Shown here piece by piece: positions 9,154 to 18,203 of a DNA stretch of 53,021 nucleotides. Location: positions 1 to 53,021 of the forward strand of contig JAFGQO010000011.1 of assembly GCA_016935615.1 (NCBI GenBank), read 5' to 3'. Origin of the DNA: Bacteroidales bacterium (GTDB lineage Bacteria > Bacteroidota > Bacteroidia > Bacteroidales > UBA10428). The notes under the pieces are model-generated. The model did no database searches, was not told the DNA's origin, and worked only from the letters and a program-made list of their open reading frames with translations. The translations under genes were made by a program, and so were the position numbers. How positions within the stretch are numbered: the stretch's first letter is position 1; every line of letters starts with the position of its first letter.

Positions 9154-10086
9154 TTAATTCATAATTCTCGTGGTAGGAATTTTAATAAGGTATTCTTTTT
9201 TGGTTTTATTGGTTAGCATTTTATCTCTTAACCAAGGATTTAAAAACTTCAGCATTTTGTAATTCGTTCCATTCATTCGCGCAAATTCTCCCCAGTCATC
9301 AACAGAATCTGAAATTGTAACTACTTTGTATCGCGAAGGCTTATACAGTTCATCTTTTGTAAGATTAAACCCATAAACATCAGGATTTTCAAGTATTAAT
9401 TTTATTGCAATTATTCTGTAAATATAACGGGCAGTTTCTTCATTGAATAAGAGATCAAAATAATCACTTTCTCCCTGTTTATCAATTTGTCTGTCTACAC
9501 CTTTTCGTCCCGCATTGTATGAAGCGGCAACCATAGTCCAGTTGTTGTATTTTTCAAAAGATTTTTGTAAAAAATCACAGGCTGCTCCGGAGGCTTTTTC
9601 CAAATGATAGCGTTCATCAACTTCATCAGTAATTTCCAGACCATATTCTTTAGCTGTCTCTTCAAGTATTTGCCAAAAACCGGCAGCACCTGCAGGAGAA
9701 ACGACATTTGATAACCCACTCTCAGCAATAGCCAAATATTTAAAATCATCCGGAATATTGTTGTTCCTTAATATACTTTCGATAACCGGAAAATACCGGT
9801 TGGCCTTTTTAATAAAAAGCATGGTTTGTGAATGGTAGTATGTATTGATAATAATTTCTTTTTCAAGACTTTCAAAAACATCGTAGTATTGCAGGGGCAC
9901 ATTTTCTCCGCAGAATTCTACCTTCTCCGGAAGAAAAGGAGACGTAACTATTATGTTAGAATCGGGTTGGTTGATAAAGTTTGTTTTAAATGCAGAAAAA
10001 GATACTGTAATAATTAGTATTCCCAGAATGCTTGCAAAAACAATGTAATTGGATGACTTTTTATTAAATCCACGCGCATTTGCCAT
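9154..10086 (-). CDS. Membrane-anchored lytic transglycosylase (SLT/GH23)
   Basis: Cleaves the MurNAc-GlcNAc bond of peptidoglycan with formation of 1,6-anhydro ends. The 310-residue protein has an N-terminal membrane anchor (about 13-32), then the SLT fold: AIAESGLS with the catalytic Glu at residue 122, PAGAAGFWQI, and ASYNAGRKGV. The last 55 residues (starting RYKVVTISDSVDDWGEFAR) resemble a degenerate LysM-type peptidoglycan-binding repeat. The orientation places the catalytic part in the periplasm. It sits in a leftward run with the sigma/anti-sigma pair upstream and uvrA downstream; cotranscription is possible but not shown. Confidence 0.9.
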   Translation of the reverse strand: MANARGFNKKSSNYIVFASILGILIITVSFSAFKTNFINQPDSNIIVTSPFLPEKVEFCGENVPLQYYDVFESLEKEIIINTYYHSQTMLFIKKANRYFPVIESILRNNNIPDDFKYLAIAESGLSNVVSPAGAAGFWQILEETAKEYGLEITDEVDERYHLEKASGAACDFLQKSFEKYNNWTMVAASYNAGRKGVDRQIDKQGESDYFDLLFNEETARYIYRIIAIKLILENPDVYGFNLTKDELYKPSRYKVVTISDSVDDWGEFARMNGTNYKMLKFLNPWLRDKMLTNKTKKEYLIKIPTTRIMN

Positions 10087-10168
10087 AATAAATAATTTTC
10101 AGATTTCAGTATAACTCTTCTTATGGCAAAATTAGACAATTACCGATAAGTATTCTTGAATTCGGATA

Positions 10169-11536
10169 TTAAAAAGAATATCTTATACCTGTCATTATAC
10201 CAAAGGTATAAGGATGGACTTTGGTTTCTTCAATGTTATTAATAGGCGTTAGGTAATACTTAAAAACAGGTTCGAGATTAAATAAAATATTTGAGGTTAC
10301 AGGATAATCAAAACCAATGCCCAATGACCCACTATAATTGATTTTATTGACATTGTCAGGTTCCGGTGTCAAATTCACTGTATTGCCTGAAGTGGAAGTA
10401 GCATCAAAATCGATAAGGAAATTTGTCCAAAGTCCACCGTTCAAATCAATATCCAGTTTGCGGTCAATGATTTTATAGCGAACCACAAATGGGATCTCAA
10501 TGTATTCAAAATATTCCTGTACAACATTTTCGCCTTTCATATATTCAACATCAGAATTATCAGGCTGGGTATTTGGAGTGGCTCTGTCGTCATAAGTAAA
10601 ACTTCCGGTTGAATTTGCAATGTCAGAAGGTATATTTTCAAACCAGATTTTCTCAGGGAATCCGTATCTGTCTAAATTATCGGATCGGACTGCTAATATT
10701 TCTGCCTTATTGGTTCCTATTTTTGAATAATACACGCCGGATTGCACGGTAAACCTCTTTGAAGTACCTAACTGAACGTTTATGCCGCCTGCATAAGTTA
10801 CCATACCTGATTCATATTCATCCAGATCTATGTTTTGATAACCGGCATCATTCACAAATACTTCCCTGTATGAATATTGAGGCCCTGCCTGGCCGCCAAT
10901 TGACCATTGAAGGTTATGGTCTTTTGTTGAGTTTATTTCTTCGGCATATAATGAACTGTATGCATTTGTTCTTGAGGAATAATACACAGGAATAGCCTGT
11001 GTATTAATACCTGTCATATTCATCTCTGATTCTTCATTGAGATAGTTGTTGCTAATATCAGCATTGTGAGCAACCTGAGTATGAATCATAATGATTTTTT
11101 CCTGAATAACAGGTTCTTCTTTTTTGTCAGCAAGAATTTTCTCCTGAACAATTTCTTGATGAACAATAACCGGCACATCGTTGATGTCCTTCTGTTTCTG
11201 GTTATTTGGGGAATTAAGATATTTTTCTTCACCTGTTATGACAGTATTTTCTGAGGTGACATTTTCATTTTTAAGTATTTCAACAGGCGTTTTGATATCT
11301 TCAACTACTTGTGGATGATCTGTTTTCTTGTGAGAGAATTTCAGGATCAATCCTATACCTCCAAGCAATAACAACACAACAGCGGCAAGTTTAAGAAATG
11401 CTGGCATTACCCGTCTTTTCTGATGCAAAGCGAGATCATTTTCTATTCTGTCCCATACCCTATCCGGAGGAGAAACATTTACGTCAGACAAACTCTCCTT
11501 AAAGATCTGATCAATATTTCCATTTATCAATTTCAT
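10169..11536 (-). CDS. Anti-sigma-like segment fused to outer-membrane beta-barrel
   Basis: A 455-residue protein in three parts: a soluble N-terminal segment (1-45) containing SPPDRVWDRIENDL, a single hydrophobic helix (46-66), a polar linker rich in E/K/I (about 70-205), and a C-terminal PorT-like beta-barrel region (about 208-455, starting LQWSIGGQAGP and ending in aromatic YSF). Its start overlaps the end of the ECF sigma gene by 4 bp (ATGA), the usual arrangement of a sigma factor with its anti-sigma factor. The N-terminus would be cytoplasmic and could bind the sigma factor, while the barrel would sit in the outer membrane. The anti-sigma role is inferred from position and layout; no classical zinc motif is present. 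Confidence 0.7.
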   Translation of the reverse strand: MKLINGNIDQIFKESLSDVNVSPPDRVWDRIENDLALHQKRRVMPAFLKLAAVVLLLLGGIGLILKFSHKKTDHPQVVEDIKTPVEILKNENVTSENTVITGEEKYLNSPNNQKQKDINDVPVIVHQEIVQEKILADKKEEPVIQEKIIMIHTQVAHNADISNNYLNEESEMNMTGINTQAIPVYYSSRTNAYSSLYAEEINSTKDHNLQWSIGGQAGPQYSYREVFVNDAGYQNIDLDEYESGMVTYAGGINVQLGTSKRFTVQSGVYYSKIGTNKAEILAVRSDNLDRYGFPEKIWFENIPSDIANSTGSFTYDDRATPNTQPDNSDVEYMKGENVVQEYFEYIEIPFVVRYKIIDRKLDIDLNGGLWTNFLIDFDATSTSGNTVNLTPEPDNVNKINYSGSLGIGFDYPVTSNILFNLEPVFKYYLTPINNIEETKVHPYTFGIMTGIRYSF

Positions 11537-12096
11537 AATGACTTTTCTTCTCTTCTTAACCCTTGTTTATAATATGCTTTCACTTTTTCCTGGAGAATCA
11601 TTCTTGCCCTTGACAGATTTGACTTTGAGGTTCCTTCAGAAATATGCAATATAGTACCGATTTCCTTATGAGAATATCCTTCAATTGCATACATGTTAAA
11701 AACCATTCTGTACTGTGGTGACAATTCCTGGATAAAATTCATCAGTTCCATTGCAGTCAGATTCACATTAATGTCCTCGTATGCAGTTTGTTCAAATTCC
11801 TGTGCATCTTCTGTCATAGATACAACCTTGTATTGGTTCCTAAACTTCTCCAATGCTGTATTCACCATAATTTTTCTCATCCATCCGACAAAAGATCCTC
11901 TGGATTTAAATTGTTGGATCTTTTCAAATATTTTTAAAAAACCTTCATGCAAAATATCTTCTGCATCCTGTTTAGATTCTGCATACCTAAGGCAAACACC
12001 AAACATGCATCCGCTATACTCCTCGTAAAGCATTTTTTGAGCTGCAGAGTCATTTCGGCGGCAACCTTCGATTATATGTTCAATATTATCAACCAA
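11533..12096 (-). CDS. ECF-type RNA polymerase sigma factor
   Basis: A 187-residue sigma-70 family protein of the extracytoplasmic-function type. Region 2 is seen around AAQKMLYEEYSGCMFGVCLR and QDAEDILHEGFLKIFEKI; region 4 ends the protein with the helix-turn-helix YSHKEIGTILHISEGTSKSN. It should direct core polymerase to a small regulon and be held by the protein encoded downstream, with which it overlaps by 4 bp. The start (complement of 12094-12096) faces the 303-bp divergent spacer shared with the efflux operon. No target promoter can be named. Confidence 0.92.
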   Translation of the reverse strand: MVDNIEHIIEGCRRNDSAAQKMLYEEYSGCMFGVCLRYAESKQDAEDILHEGFLKIFEKIQQFKSRGSFVGWMRKIMVNTALEKFRNQYKVVSMTEDAQEFEQTAYEDINVNLTAMELMNFIQELSPQYRMVFNMYAIEGYSHKEIGTILHISEGTSKSNLSRARMILQEKVKAYYKQGLRREEKSL

Positions 12097-12234
12097 TTAT
12101 TAAGAAATGCAGGAATTCAAATTTACGGTTTTTATTGATAAATTGAATGTATAATCGCTGCCATTTATCTGATGCAATACCAAGTCAAATGGTTGCGTTA
12201 TTCATAATAATAAAGAGAATACTGATTACGGGAG

Positions 12235-12284
12235 TGTACAATATCGTACATTCCGTGTATCATTAGTGTACACAAATTGTACAA
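12235..12284. promoter_or_regulatory. TGTAC dyad cluster, probable upstream activator sites
   Basis: TGTACAATATCGTACA (12235-12250) is a dyad of TGTAC and GTACA with a 6-bp spacer. A second block contains the palindromes GTGTACAC (12266-12273) and TTGTACAA (12277-12284), which together form another TGTAC/GTACA dyad with a 7-bp spacer. An imperfect half site TGTAT lies between them. The cluster is about 65-115 bp upstream of the -24 element, a normal position for binding sites of an NtrC-type enhancer-binding protein. The cognate regulator is not in the window. Confidence 0.5.
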
Positions 12285-12349
12285 AATAAATAAGTAATTC
12301 AGTCTGATTAGATGTCTTAATTATCTGTAAGACAATATTGTGTATCAAT

Positions 12350-12365
12350 TGGCATAATCATTGAA
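12350..12365 (+). promoter_or_regulatory. Sigma-54-like (-24/-12) promoter of the efflux operon
   Basis: TGGCATAATCATTGAA matches the -24/-12 consensus TGGCAC-N5-TTGCA with GG at 12351-12352 and TTG at 12361-12363 in the correct spacing; the C of the -12 GC is an A. Transcription would start near 12375, leaving about 25 nt before the ATG at 12400. This also argues against the in-frame TTG at 12361 as translation start. MacB-like efflux operons in Bacteroidota are often controlled by sigma-54 activators, which fits. Confidence 0.5.
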
Positions 12366-12399
12366 AAATCAATTTTATTGTAATCTAAGAAAACTATAT

Positions 12400-13095
12400 A
12401 TGATTCGTCTTGAAAAAATTCACAAATCTTACATAACCGGCAACAATAGTTTGCATGTTTTAAAAGGGATCGATCTCACCATTGAATCAGGAGAATTGGT
12501 ATCAATTGTGGGATCATCAGGATCCGGGAAATCCACTTTGTTAAATGTAATAGGTATACTTGATGTGTATGATAATGGAAATTATTATCTGGATAATAAG
12601 CTGATGAAAGGATTGAGTGAAAAAAAGGCTGCATGGTACAGAAACAGGATGATTGGTTTTGTTTTTCAGTCTTTCAATCTGATTTCGTTTAAAAATGCCA
12701 TGGAGAATGTTGCATTACCTCTTTATTATCAGGGAGTTAGTCGTAAAAAAAGAAATGCTATTGCAATGGAATACCTGGATGAGATGGGTCTTGTAGAATG
12801 GGCAGAGCATTTACCCAGTGAACTTTCTGGAGGACAGAAACAGAGGGTAGCTATTGCACGCTCATTGATTGCAAATCCAAAAATAATACTTGCTGACGAA
12901 CCTACGGGTGCACTTGACTCCCAGACTTCTTTCGAAGTTATGGATGTTTTTCAGAAAGTAAATAGCAAGGGTATTACGGTCATAATTGTTACTCATGAAA
13001 AAGATATTTCAGAACGTACAGACAGGATTATTAAGCTGACAGATGGTAATATTGAGAAGGAATACAAACCACTTAAACAACCATATTATGCTTGA
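12400..13095 (+). CDS. ABC transporter ATP-binding protein (MacB/LolD type)
   Basis: A 231-residue ATPase that powers the two permeases encoded next to it. Walker [10 protein letters not shown] (38-46), the Q-loop FQSFN, the signature [14 protein letters not shown], Walker [13 protein letters not shown] and the H-loop VTHE are all intact. The ATG at 12400 was chosen over the upstream TTG at 12361 because the protein then begins [11 protein letters not shown] as in homologues and because a sigma-54-like promoter covers the TTG. Its 3' end overlaps the next gene by 8 bp, so translation is probably coupled. It is the first gene of a four-gene efflux operon. Confidence 0.93.
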   Translation: MIRLEKIHKSYITGNNSLHVLKGIDLTIESGELVSIVGSSGSGKSTLLNVIGILDVYDNGNYYLDNKLMKGLSEKKAAWYRNRMIGFVFQSFNLISFKNAMENVALPLYYQGVSRKKRNAIAMEYLDEMGLVEWAEHLPSELSGGQKQRVAIARSLIANPKIILADEPTGALDSQTSFEVMDVFQKVNSKGITVIIVTHEKDISERTDRIIKLTDGNIEKEYKPLKQPYYA

Positions 13096-14311
13096 TCTGG
13101 ATCAATGGCAGGAAATATTTGCCACAATAAGAAAAAATAAATTACGGACTTTTTTAACAGGCTTCAGTGTTGCCTGGGGGATCTTTATGCTGGTGATCCT
13201 GTTGGGTTCGGGCAATGGACTCGCCAAAGGTGTCATGTACAATTTCAGCGATGCAAAAAACAGTGTATGGATGGGTGGAGGAAGAACAAGCATGGCATAC
13301 AATGGTTTGAATGCAGGAAGAGATATTGAATTGACTAATGAAGACCTTAAATTGTTAAAGGATCGTTATGAGAATATCGAAAATTTATCCGCAAGGCATT
13401 ATGTTTATACAGATGCTATCAGCTACAAAAACAATTATGGTGATTTCAATGTGTTAGCTGTTCATCCCGGGCATTTGGTTGTAGAAAATGTAAAACTTGT
13501 ATCGGGGAGGTTATTGAATAAATTTGACATTCAGGAATACAGGAAAGTAGCGGTTATCGGAACTTTGGTAAAGGATCAGCTATTTAAAGAGGAGGATCCG
13601 ATAGGTAAATATGTAAAACTCAATGGGATAAGTTTTAAAGTGGTTGGTGTTTTTGGAGATATCCATGAAAATGAAACAAAAAGGATGTACATACCAATTT
13701 CATTGGCACAGAAAACATTCATCAGCAAAAACAGGGTTCAGGCTATTACGTTTACAACAGGCAATGCATCTGTTGATCAGTCGAATGCAATGCTTGAAGA
13801 TATTCGTAGCACGCTTGCAAGAAAATACAATTTCAATCCGGAAGATCAGCGTGCCATGTGGAGTTGGAATGCTCTTGAGGAACATCAGAAAATGAATGCT
13901 TTGTTTAAAGGCATTAATATGTTTGTTCTCATCATTGGCATTTTCACAATTATTGCCGGAATTGTAGGTGTGAGTAATATCATGCTGATTGTAGTGAAAG
14001 AACGAACAAAAGAAATAGGAGTAAGAAAAGCTATAGGCGCGAAACCGGGATCAATTATCTGGATGATCATTCAGGAGTCGATATTAATAACTGCAATAGC
14101 AGGCTATGTTGGGCTTGTATTGGGGGTCCTCTTATTGGAAGGGATTACAAAAGCAATGCCTGCAACGCAGTATTTCCGAAATCCGGGGATCGATTTTACT
14201 GTTGCTATTCTTGCCACACTGGCAATTGTACTGGCAGGAGTTGTTGCCGGATATATTCCGGCAAGGAAAGCAGCTAATATTCAACCGGTCGTTGCTTTGC
14301 ATGACGAATAA
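13088..14311 (+). CDS. ABC transporter permease (MacB/FtsX-like), first copy
   Basis: A permease of about 407 residues with the four-helix MacB/LolCE layout: an N-terminal helix (about 20-42, [20 protein letters not shown]), a large periplasmic MacB-PCD domain, then three C-terminal helices starting near [20 protein letters not shown]. The cytoplasmic [17 protein letters not shown] loop that couples to the ATPase is conserved. The ATG at 13088 ([11 protein letters not shown]) is preferred to the upstream ATG at 13043 because the paralogous next permease starts with MIDYDKWQEIF. Substrate unknown; MacB types move peptides, lipoproteins or drugs by a mechanotransmission cycle. Confidence 0.9.
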   Translation: MLDLDQWQEIFATIRKNKLRTFLTGFSVAWGIFMLVILLGSGNGLAKGVMYNFSDAKNSVWMGGGRTSMAYNGLNAGRDIELTNEDLKLLKDRYENIENLSARHYVYTDAISYKNNYGDFNVLAVHPGHLVVENVKLVSGRLLNKFDIQEYRKVAVIGTLVKDQLFKEEDPIGKYVKLNGISFKVVGVFGDIHENETKRMYIPISLAQKTFISKNRVQAITFTTGNASVDQSNAMLEDIRSTLARKYNFNPEDQRAMWSWNALEEHQKMNALFKGINMFVLIIGIFTIIAGIVGVSNIMLIVVKERTKEIGVRKAIGAKPGSIIWMIIQESILITAIAGYVGLVLGVLLLEGITKAMPATQYFRNPGIDFTVAILATLAIVLAGVVAGYIPARKAANIQPVVALHDE

Positions 14312-14322
14312 AATATACTATT

Positions 14323-15588
14323 ATGATTGATTACGATAAATGGCAGGAAATTTTTCACACGTTGAAAAAGAATAAACTTCGAACAGGTTTAACAGCATTT
14401 GGAGTATTTTGGGGAATCCTGATGCTTATGATAATGCTTGGAGCAGGATCCGGCCTTGAAAACGGAGTATCATCAGGTATGGGCGACTTTGCTACGAATA
14501 GTATGTTCATTTGGGCGCAAGCTACAACCATACCTTATAAAGGATTCCCGAGAAACCGCTGGTATCGCTTTGAGTTAAGTGATATGTATGCAATAAAGAA
14601 TCAGGTACCCGGAATAGATATAATAACTCCAACTGTACACGGAGGAGGATGGCAGGTTACATCAACTGCAATTTACAAAAAACAAAAGGGAGAATTCAGA
14701 GTGGAAGGTATTATGCCCGATGAGAACAGGGTTGATCCTGTGAATATTGTTGAAGGCAGATTTATCAATGAATTTGATATCATTCACAAAAGAAAAGTTG
14801 CCCTCCTTGGATACAGAATTTACGAGGAATTGTTCAAGAACGGAGAACAGGCAACTGAAAAATATATAAAGTTAAATGGCATGTATTTCCAGGTAATTGG
14901 TGTTTATAAGTCAAAACACACAGGGGGTTGGGGAGAAAGTCAGAATTCAATTCTGTTTATACCTTTCAGTACTACGGAACAAGTCTACAATTATCCGGAT
15001 ATTGTTGATCATTTTTCAATTGTTGGCAAACCCGAGTATGATATCAGTGATATTGAAGATCAGGTGAAATCCATTCTTGCGCAAAGACATAGTTTGCATC
15101 CTGATGATGATGGAGCGTTTGGATATAACAATGTTGGAAAGGAATTTAAGAAAATGAGAGGGCTATTCCTGGGCATTCGGGGATTGATATGGATCGTTGG
15201 TATAGGAACTCTTATGGCAGGGGTAATTGGTGTCAGTAATATCATGTTAATCATTATCAAGGAAAGAACAAAAGAATTTGGAATTAAACGTGCTATGGGA
15301 GCGACTCCTTTTAAAATCATTTCAACCGTTATTTCCGAATCTGTTTTTTTAACATCTCTTGCAGGAATGACCGGAATGGCATTGGGAATTTATGTAGTTG
15401 CTTTCGTAAACAAAGCGGTTGCAAACGGAAACCCGAATGAAATGATGTTCATAAATCCGGAAGTGGAATTTGGTATTGCCATCAAAGCATTGATTATACT
15501 GATTCTGGCAGGAATATTTGCCGGAATGATTCCCGCAAAACGGGCAGTATCCATTAAGCCAATTGAGGCGATACGTGATGAGAATTAA
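14323..15588 (+). CDS. ABC transporter permease (MacB/FtsX-like), second copy
   Basis: A 421-residue paralogue of the preceding permease, 11 bp downstream. It has the same start (MIDYDKWQEIFHTLKKNKLR), periplasmic core and conserved coupling loop IKERTKEFGIKRAMGATP before the last two helices. The pair is expected to form a heterodimer with the ATPase. It differs by extra residues in the periplasmic part (for example the WGESQNSILFIPF region), so the two copies have diverged rather than being a recent duplication. Confidence 0.9.
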   Translation: MIDYDKWQEIFHTLKKNKLRTGLTAFGVFWGILMLMIMLGAGSGLENGVSSGMGDFATNSMFIWAQATTIPYKGFPRNRWYRFELSDMYAIKNQVPGIDIITPTVHGGGWQVTSTAIYKKQKGEFRVEGIMPDENRVDPVNIVEGRFINEFDIIHKRKVALLGYRIYEELFKNGEQATEKYIKLNGMYFQVIGVYKSKHTGGWGESQNSILFIPFSTTEQVYNYPDIVDHFSIVGKPEYDISDIEDQVKSILAQRHSLHPDDDGAFGYNNVGKEFKKMRGLFLGIRGLIWIVGIGTLMAGVIGVSNIMLIIIKERTKEFGIKRAMGATPFKIISTVISESVFLTSLAGMTGMALGIYVVAFVNKAVANGNPNEMMFINPEVEFGIAIKALIILILAGIFAGMIPAKRAVSIKPIEAIRDEN

Positions 15589-15608
15589 TAAATAATAAAT
15601 ATCAAAAC

Positions 15609-16727
15609 ATGAAAAAGGTAATTCGTATTATTCTGGTTGCTGTTTTTACAATTGCTGTTTTAGGCAGCCTGGTGATGTTGTACAATAAATCAAAAAAGAA
15701 AGACACAGTTTTTGAAACTAAAACACCGTTTGTATCTGATGTCATAAAAAAATCCGTAGCAACAGGTTCGGTTATTCCCCGAAGGGAAATTACGATTAAA
15801 CCGCAGGTTTCAGGAATAGTCTCTGAAATTTATGTGGAAGCGGGAGAACATGTGAAGAAAGGCGATCTTATTGCCAAGGTTAAAATCATTCCTGATATGG
15901 TTGCTCTTAATTCTGCCGAATCAAGATTAAACAAAGCTCAATTGCAGCTTGAAGATGCCAAACTTGTTTATGACAGGCAAAAGAAGGTTTATGAACAAGG
16001 GGTGATTCCGGAAGCAGAATTTCAGAAAGTACGTATAGAATACAATTCGGCACTTGAAGAAGTTGAAGCCGCTGAAAACAACCTTCAGCTTATAAAAGAC
16101 GGAATAACAAAAAAAACGGGAGGATCCTCAAATACATTGATTCGTTCTACTATTGAAGGCATGGTACTTGATGTGCCGGTTGAAGTCGGAACTTCCGTAA
16201 TACAGGCAAATACATTCAATGAAGGAACAACTATTGCATCGGTTGCAGATATGGGAGAGATGATTTTCGAAGGTCAGATTGACGAGACTGAAGTTGGGAA
16301 AATCAGGGAAGGCATGAAACTTGAACTTACTATTGGAGCTATTGAAAGTCAGAAATTCGATGCTATTCTTGAATATATATCTCCGAAAGGTGTCGAAGAA
16401 AACGGGACGGTCCAGTTTGAGATCAAAGCTCAGGTAACCATTAGTGAAGATGCATTTATTCGGGCAGGATACAGTGCAAATGCAGATATTGTGCTTGACA
16501 GGAGAGATAGTGTAATGGTAATACCGGAAGGTTTGGTGAAATTTGAAAAGGGAAGTGATTCGACATATGTTGAGGTTGAAACAGATCCGCAGGTATTTGA
16601 GAAAAGATATATTGAAACAGGACTATCGGATGGCATAAATATTGAGATAAAGTCAGGGTTGAATATGGAAGATAAAATCAAGGGAGCAGAAATTGAAATC
16701 GATAAAACTGAACAACACGAAGGTTAA
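15609..16727 (+). CDS. Periplasmic adaptor (HlyD/MacA-type membrane fusion protein)
   Basis: A 372-residue adaptor that should link the MacB-like permeases to a TolC-type channel. An N-terminal membrane anchor (about 5-23) is followed by a lipoyl/barrel-sandwich half (VSGIVSEIYVEAGEHVKKGD), an alpha-helical hairpin rich in E/K/A/L (about 98-150), the second lipoyl half and a beta-barrel domain (GQIDETEVGKIREGMKLEL). It is the last gene of the operon, 20 bp after the second permease and followed by a strong terminator. No TolC gene is present in the window, so the outer-membrane partner is encoded elsewhere. Confidence 0.92.
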   Translation: MKKVIRIILVAVFTIAVLGSLVMLYNKSKKKDTVFETKTPFVSDVIKKSVATGSVIPRREITIKPQVSGIVSEIYVEAGEHVKKGDLIAKVKIIPDMVALNSAESRLNKAQLQLEDAKLVYDRQKKVYEQGVIPEAEFQKVRIEYNSALEEVEAAENNLQLIKDGITKKTGGSSNTLIRSTIEGMVLDVPVEVGTSVIQANTFNEGTTIASVADMGEMIFEGQIDETEVGKIREGMKLELTIGAIESQKFDAILEYISPKGVEENGTVQFEIKAQVTISEDAFIRAGYSANADIVLDRRDSVMVIPEGLVKFEKGSDSTYVEVETDPQVFEKRYIETGLSDGINIEIKSGLNMEDKIKGAEIEIDKTEQHEG

Positions 16728-16783
16728 TATGGGTTGAATTTTTAATCGAATCAACTCTTTTCATAGATAGGTTTTAGGTTACG

Positions 16784-16816
16784 AAATCCCGCTTATAAAG
16801 CGGGATTTTTTTGATT
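16784..16816 (+). terminator. Rho-independent terminator of the efflux operon
   Basis: A perfect 11-bp stem (AAATCCCGCTT, 16784-16794, pairing with 16798-16808) closes a 3-nt loop and runs into a T-rich tract. It lies 57 bp after the adaptor stop codon. The mirror-image A tract on the left is short, so it acts mainly rightward, but it could also stop readthrough from pepT. Confidence 0.88.
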
Positions 16817-16829
16817 TTACAATCAAAGG

Positions 16830-16912
16830 CCAGCCGGACAGGCTGGTACTCCGTTGCTTGCAGCGACCGGATTTAAGTTCCTTTTTGATACCTCGACAGC
16901 TCTGCTGCGAGG
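16830..16912. repeat. Composite hairpin repeat at the 3' end of pepT
   Basis: Three hairpins stand in a row: CCAGCC/GGCTGG with loop GGACA (16830-16846); TCCGTTGCT pairing imperfectly with AGCGACCGGA (16850-16871); and CCTCG-a-CAGC / GCTG-CGAGG with loop TCT (16891-16912). The last one continues into the pepT stop codon. A partial copy of this last unit, including the flanks ATACCTC and GCGAG-n-CAGTTCATT, recurs at 23935-23966, again at the 3' end of a leftward gene. It behaves like a dispersed intergenic repeat. Confidence 0.6.
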
Positions 16913-16916
16913 CAGT

Positions 16917-18140
16917 TCATTTTGCATTCAGTTCCGCAATTTTTACAATAACCTCAACGGCTTTTTCCATCGAGCGGATGGGAATGAACTCGTATCTGCT
17001 GTGGAAGTTATGCCCGCCACTGAAAATATTGGGACATGGAAGTCCCATATACGAAAGTCTGGCTCCGTCAGTACCACCTCGAATAGGCTTGACTCTTGGA
17101 GTTACACCCGTTTCCTTCATTGCATTTAAAGCCAGTTCAATAATATGAAATACAGGTTCGATCTTCTCTCTCATATTGTAATATTGATCAACCAGAGTAA
17201 GCTTAATTGTACCAGTTCCATACTTTAAATTCAGGTGATCGACAATTTTTATCAGAAGATTCTTTTTTCTGGCAAATTCTTCTTTATCATGGTCGCGGAT
17301 GATATAACTGATGTTTGTACTGTCAACGGTTCCGTGAAACTCAGTGAGGTGGTAAAATCCTTCGTACTCTTCAGTATACTCGGGTTTTTCATTCTGAGGC
17401 AGCATCCGTTCCAATTCAAGAGCCAGAAGCATAGAGTTTTTCATCCTGTGTTTTGCTGTTCCCGGATGAACATTCAATCCCTGGATGTTTATTTTTGCTC
17501 TTGCTGCATTGAAATTTTCATACTCAATCTCACCAATGGGTCCTCCGTCAATGGTATATGCAAAATCAACTCCAAATTTCTTTACATCAAATTTATTTGC
17601 ACCACGACCAATTTCCTCGTCTGGTGTAAAAGCAATTCTGATTTTGCCATGCCTGATTTCAGGATGATTTATCAAGTATTCCATGGCAGTAACAATTTCA
17701 GCAACTCCTGCCTTATTATCAGCCCCTAGTAATGTTGTTCCGTCAGTCGTAATAATGGGCTGACCGATATAATGGTTCAATGCGGGGAATTCTTTTGGCG
17801 AAAGGATAATATTTTTCTTTTCATTCAAAACAAGATTTTTTCCAAAATAATTCTCCCAGATCTTTGGATTTACATTTTCACCAGTGCAATCGGGACTTGT
17901 ATCAATATGCGCAATAAACCCGATAGCCGGAACAGCTTTTTTTGTATTGGAAGGCAATGTAGCCATAAGGTACCCATTTTTATCAACCTCAACATCTTTC
18001 AGACCCAAATCCTTTAGTTCACAGGCAAGTTCTTTGGCAAATTCAAGCTCGACAGGATTTGTAGGACATTGATCAGTTTTTTCGTCAGATTGGGTATTGA
18101 TCTTAACATACTTTAGGAATCTTTCGACTAGCTTTTCCAT
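16917..18140 (-). CDS. pepT: Peptidase T (tripeptide aminopeptidase)
   Basis: An M20B-family zinc aminopeptidase that removes the N-terminal residue from tripeptides in the cytoplasm. The 407 residues include the metal site IAHIDTSPD (His78, Asp80), GADNKAG (bridging Asp), PDEEIGRGA (catalytic Glu and metal Glu) and the C-terminal [15 protein letters not shown] segment with [12 protein letters not shown] supplying the last His. There is no signal peptide. Divergent from the lipoate ligase gene with a 63-bp spacer. A repeat hairpin touches its stop codon. Confidence 0.95.
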   Translation of the reverse strand: MEKLVERFLKYVKINTQSDEKTDQCPTNPVELEFAKELACELKDLGLKDVEVDKNGYLMATLPSNTKKAVPAIGFIAHIDTSPDCTGENVNPKIWENYFGKNLVLNEKKNIILSPKEFPALNHYIGQPIITTDGTTLLGADNKAGVAEIVTAMEYLINHPEIRHGKIRIAFTPDEEIGRGANKFDVKKFGVDFAYTIDGGPIGEIEYENFNAARAKINIQGLNVHPGTAKHRMKNSMLLALELERMLPQNEKPEYTEEYEGFYHLTEFHGTVDSTNISYIIRDHDKEEFARKKNLLIKIVDHLNLKYGTGTIKLTLVDQYYNMREKIEPVFHIIELALNAMKETGVTPRVKPIRGGTDGARLSYMGLPCPNIFSGGHNFHSRYEFIPIRSMEKAVEVIVKIAELNAK

Positions 18141-18203
18141 TTGGATTATTTTTGACAGTATGAATTGATAAGTTAAAATACTAATATAATCTATTCATCT
18201 GAA

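Larger units (their letters stand above)
12097..12399. other. Divergent regulatory spacer, sigma gene versus efflux operon
   Basis: A gene-free stretch of 303 bp. It holds a cluster of TGTAC dyads (12235-12284), a perfect 6-bp inverted repeat (GTCTTA/TAAGAC, 12314-12333) and a sigma-54-like promoter (12350-12365), all described separately. The part next to the sigma gene (12097-12230) shows no obvious promoter consensus. Confidence 0.7.

Noticed and set aside
12361-12399. TTG start of the ABC ATPase at 12361
   Set aside because: It overlaps the -12 element of the predicted promoter and the extra residues do not match the family's N-terminus.
13043-13087. Upstream ATG for the first permease
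   Set aside because: The paralogous permease begins at the position matching 13088, and the extension would overlap the ATPase gene by 53 bp.
16850-16912. tRNA-like fold in the hairpin repeat
   Set aside because: The hairpins do not form a cloverleaf and no acceptor stem or T-loop consensus is present.
16854-17148. Plus-strand frames opposite the end of pepT
   Set aside because: Antisense shadows of a well-conserved peptidase and of the hairpin repeat.
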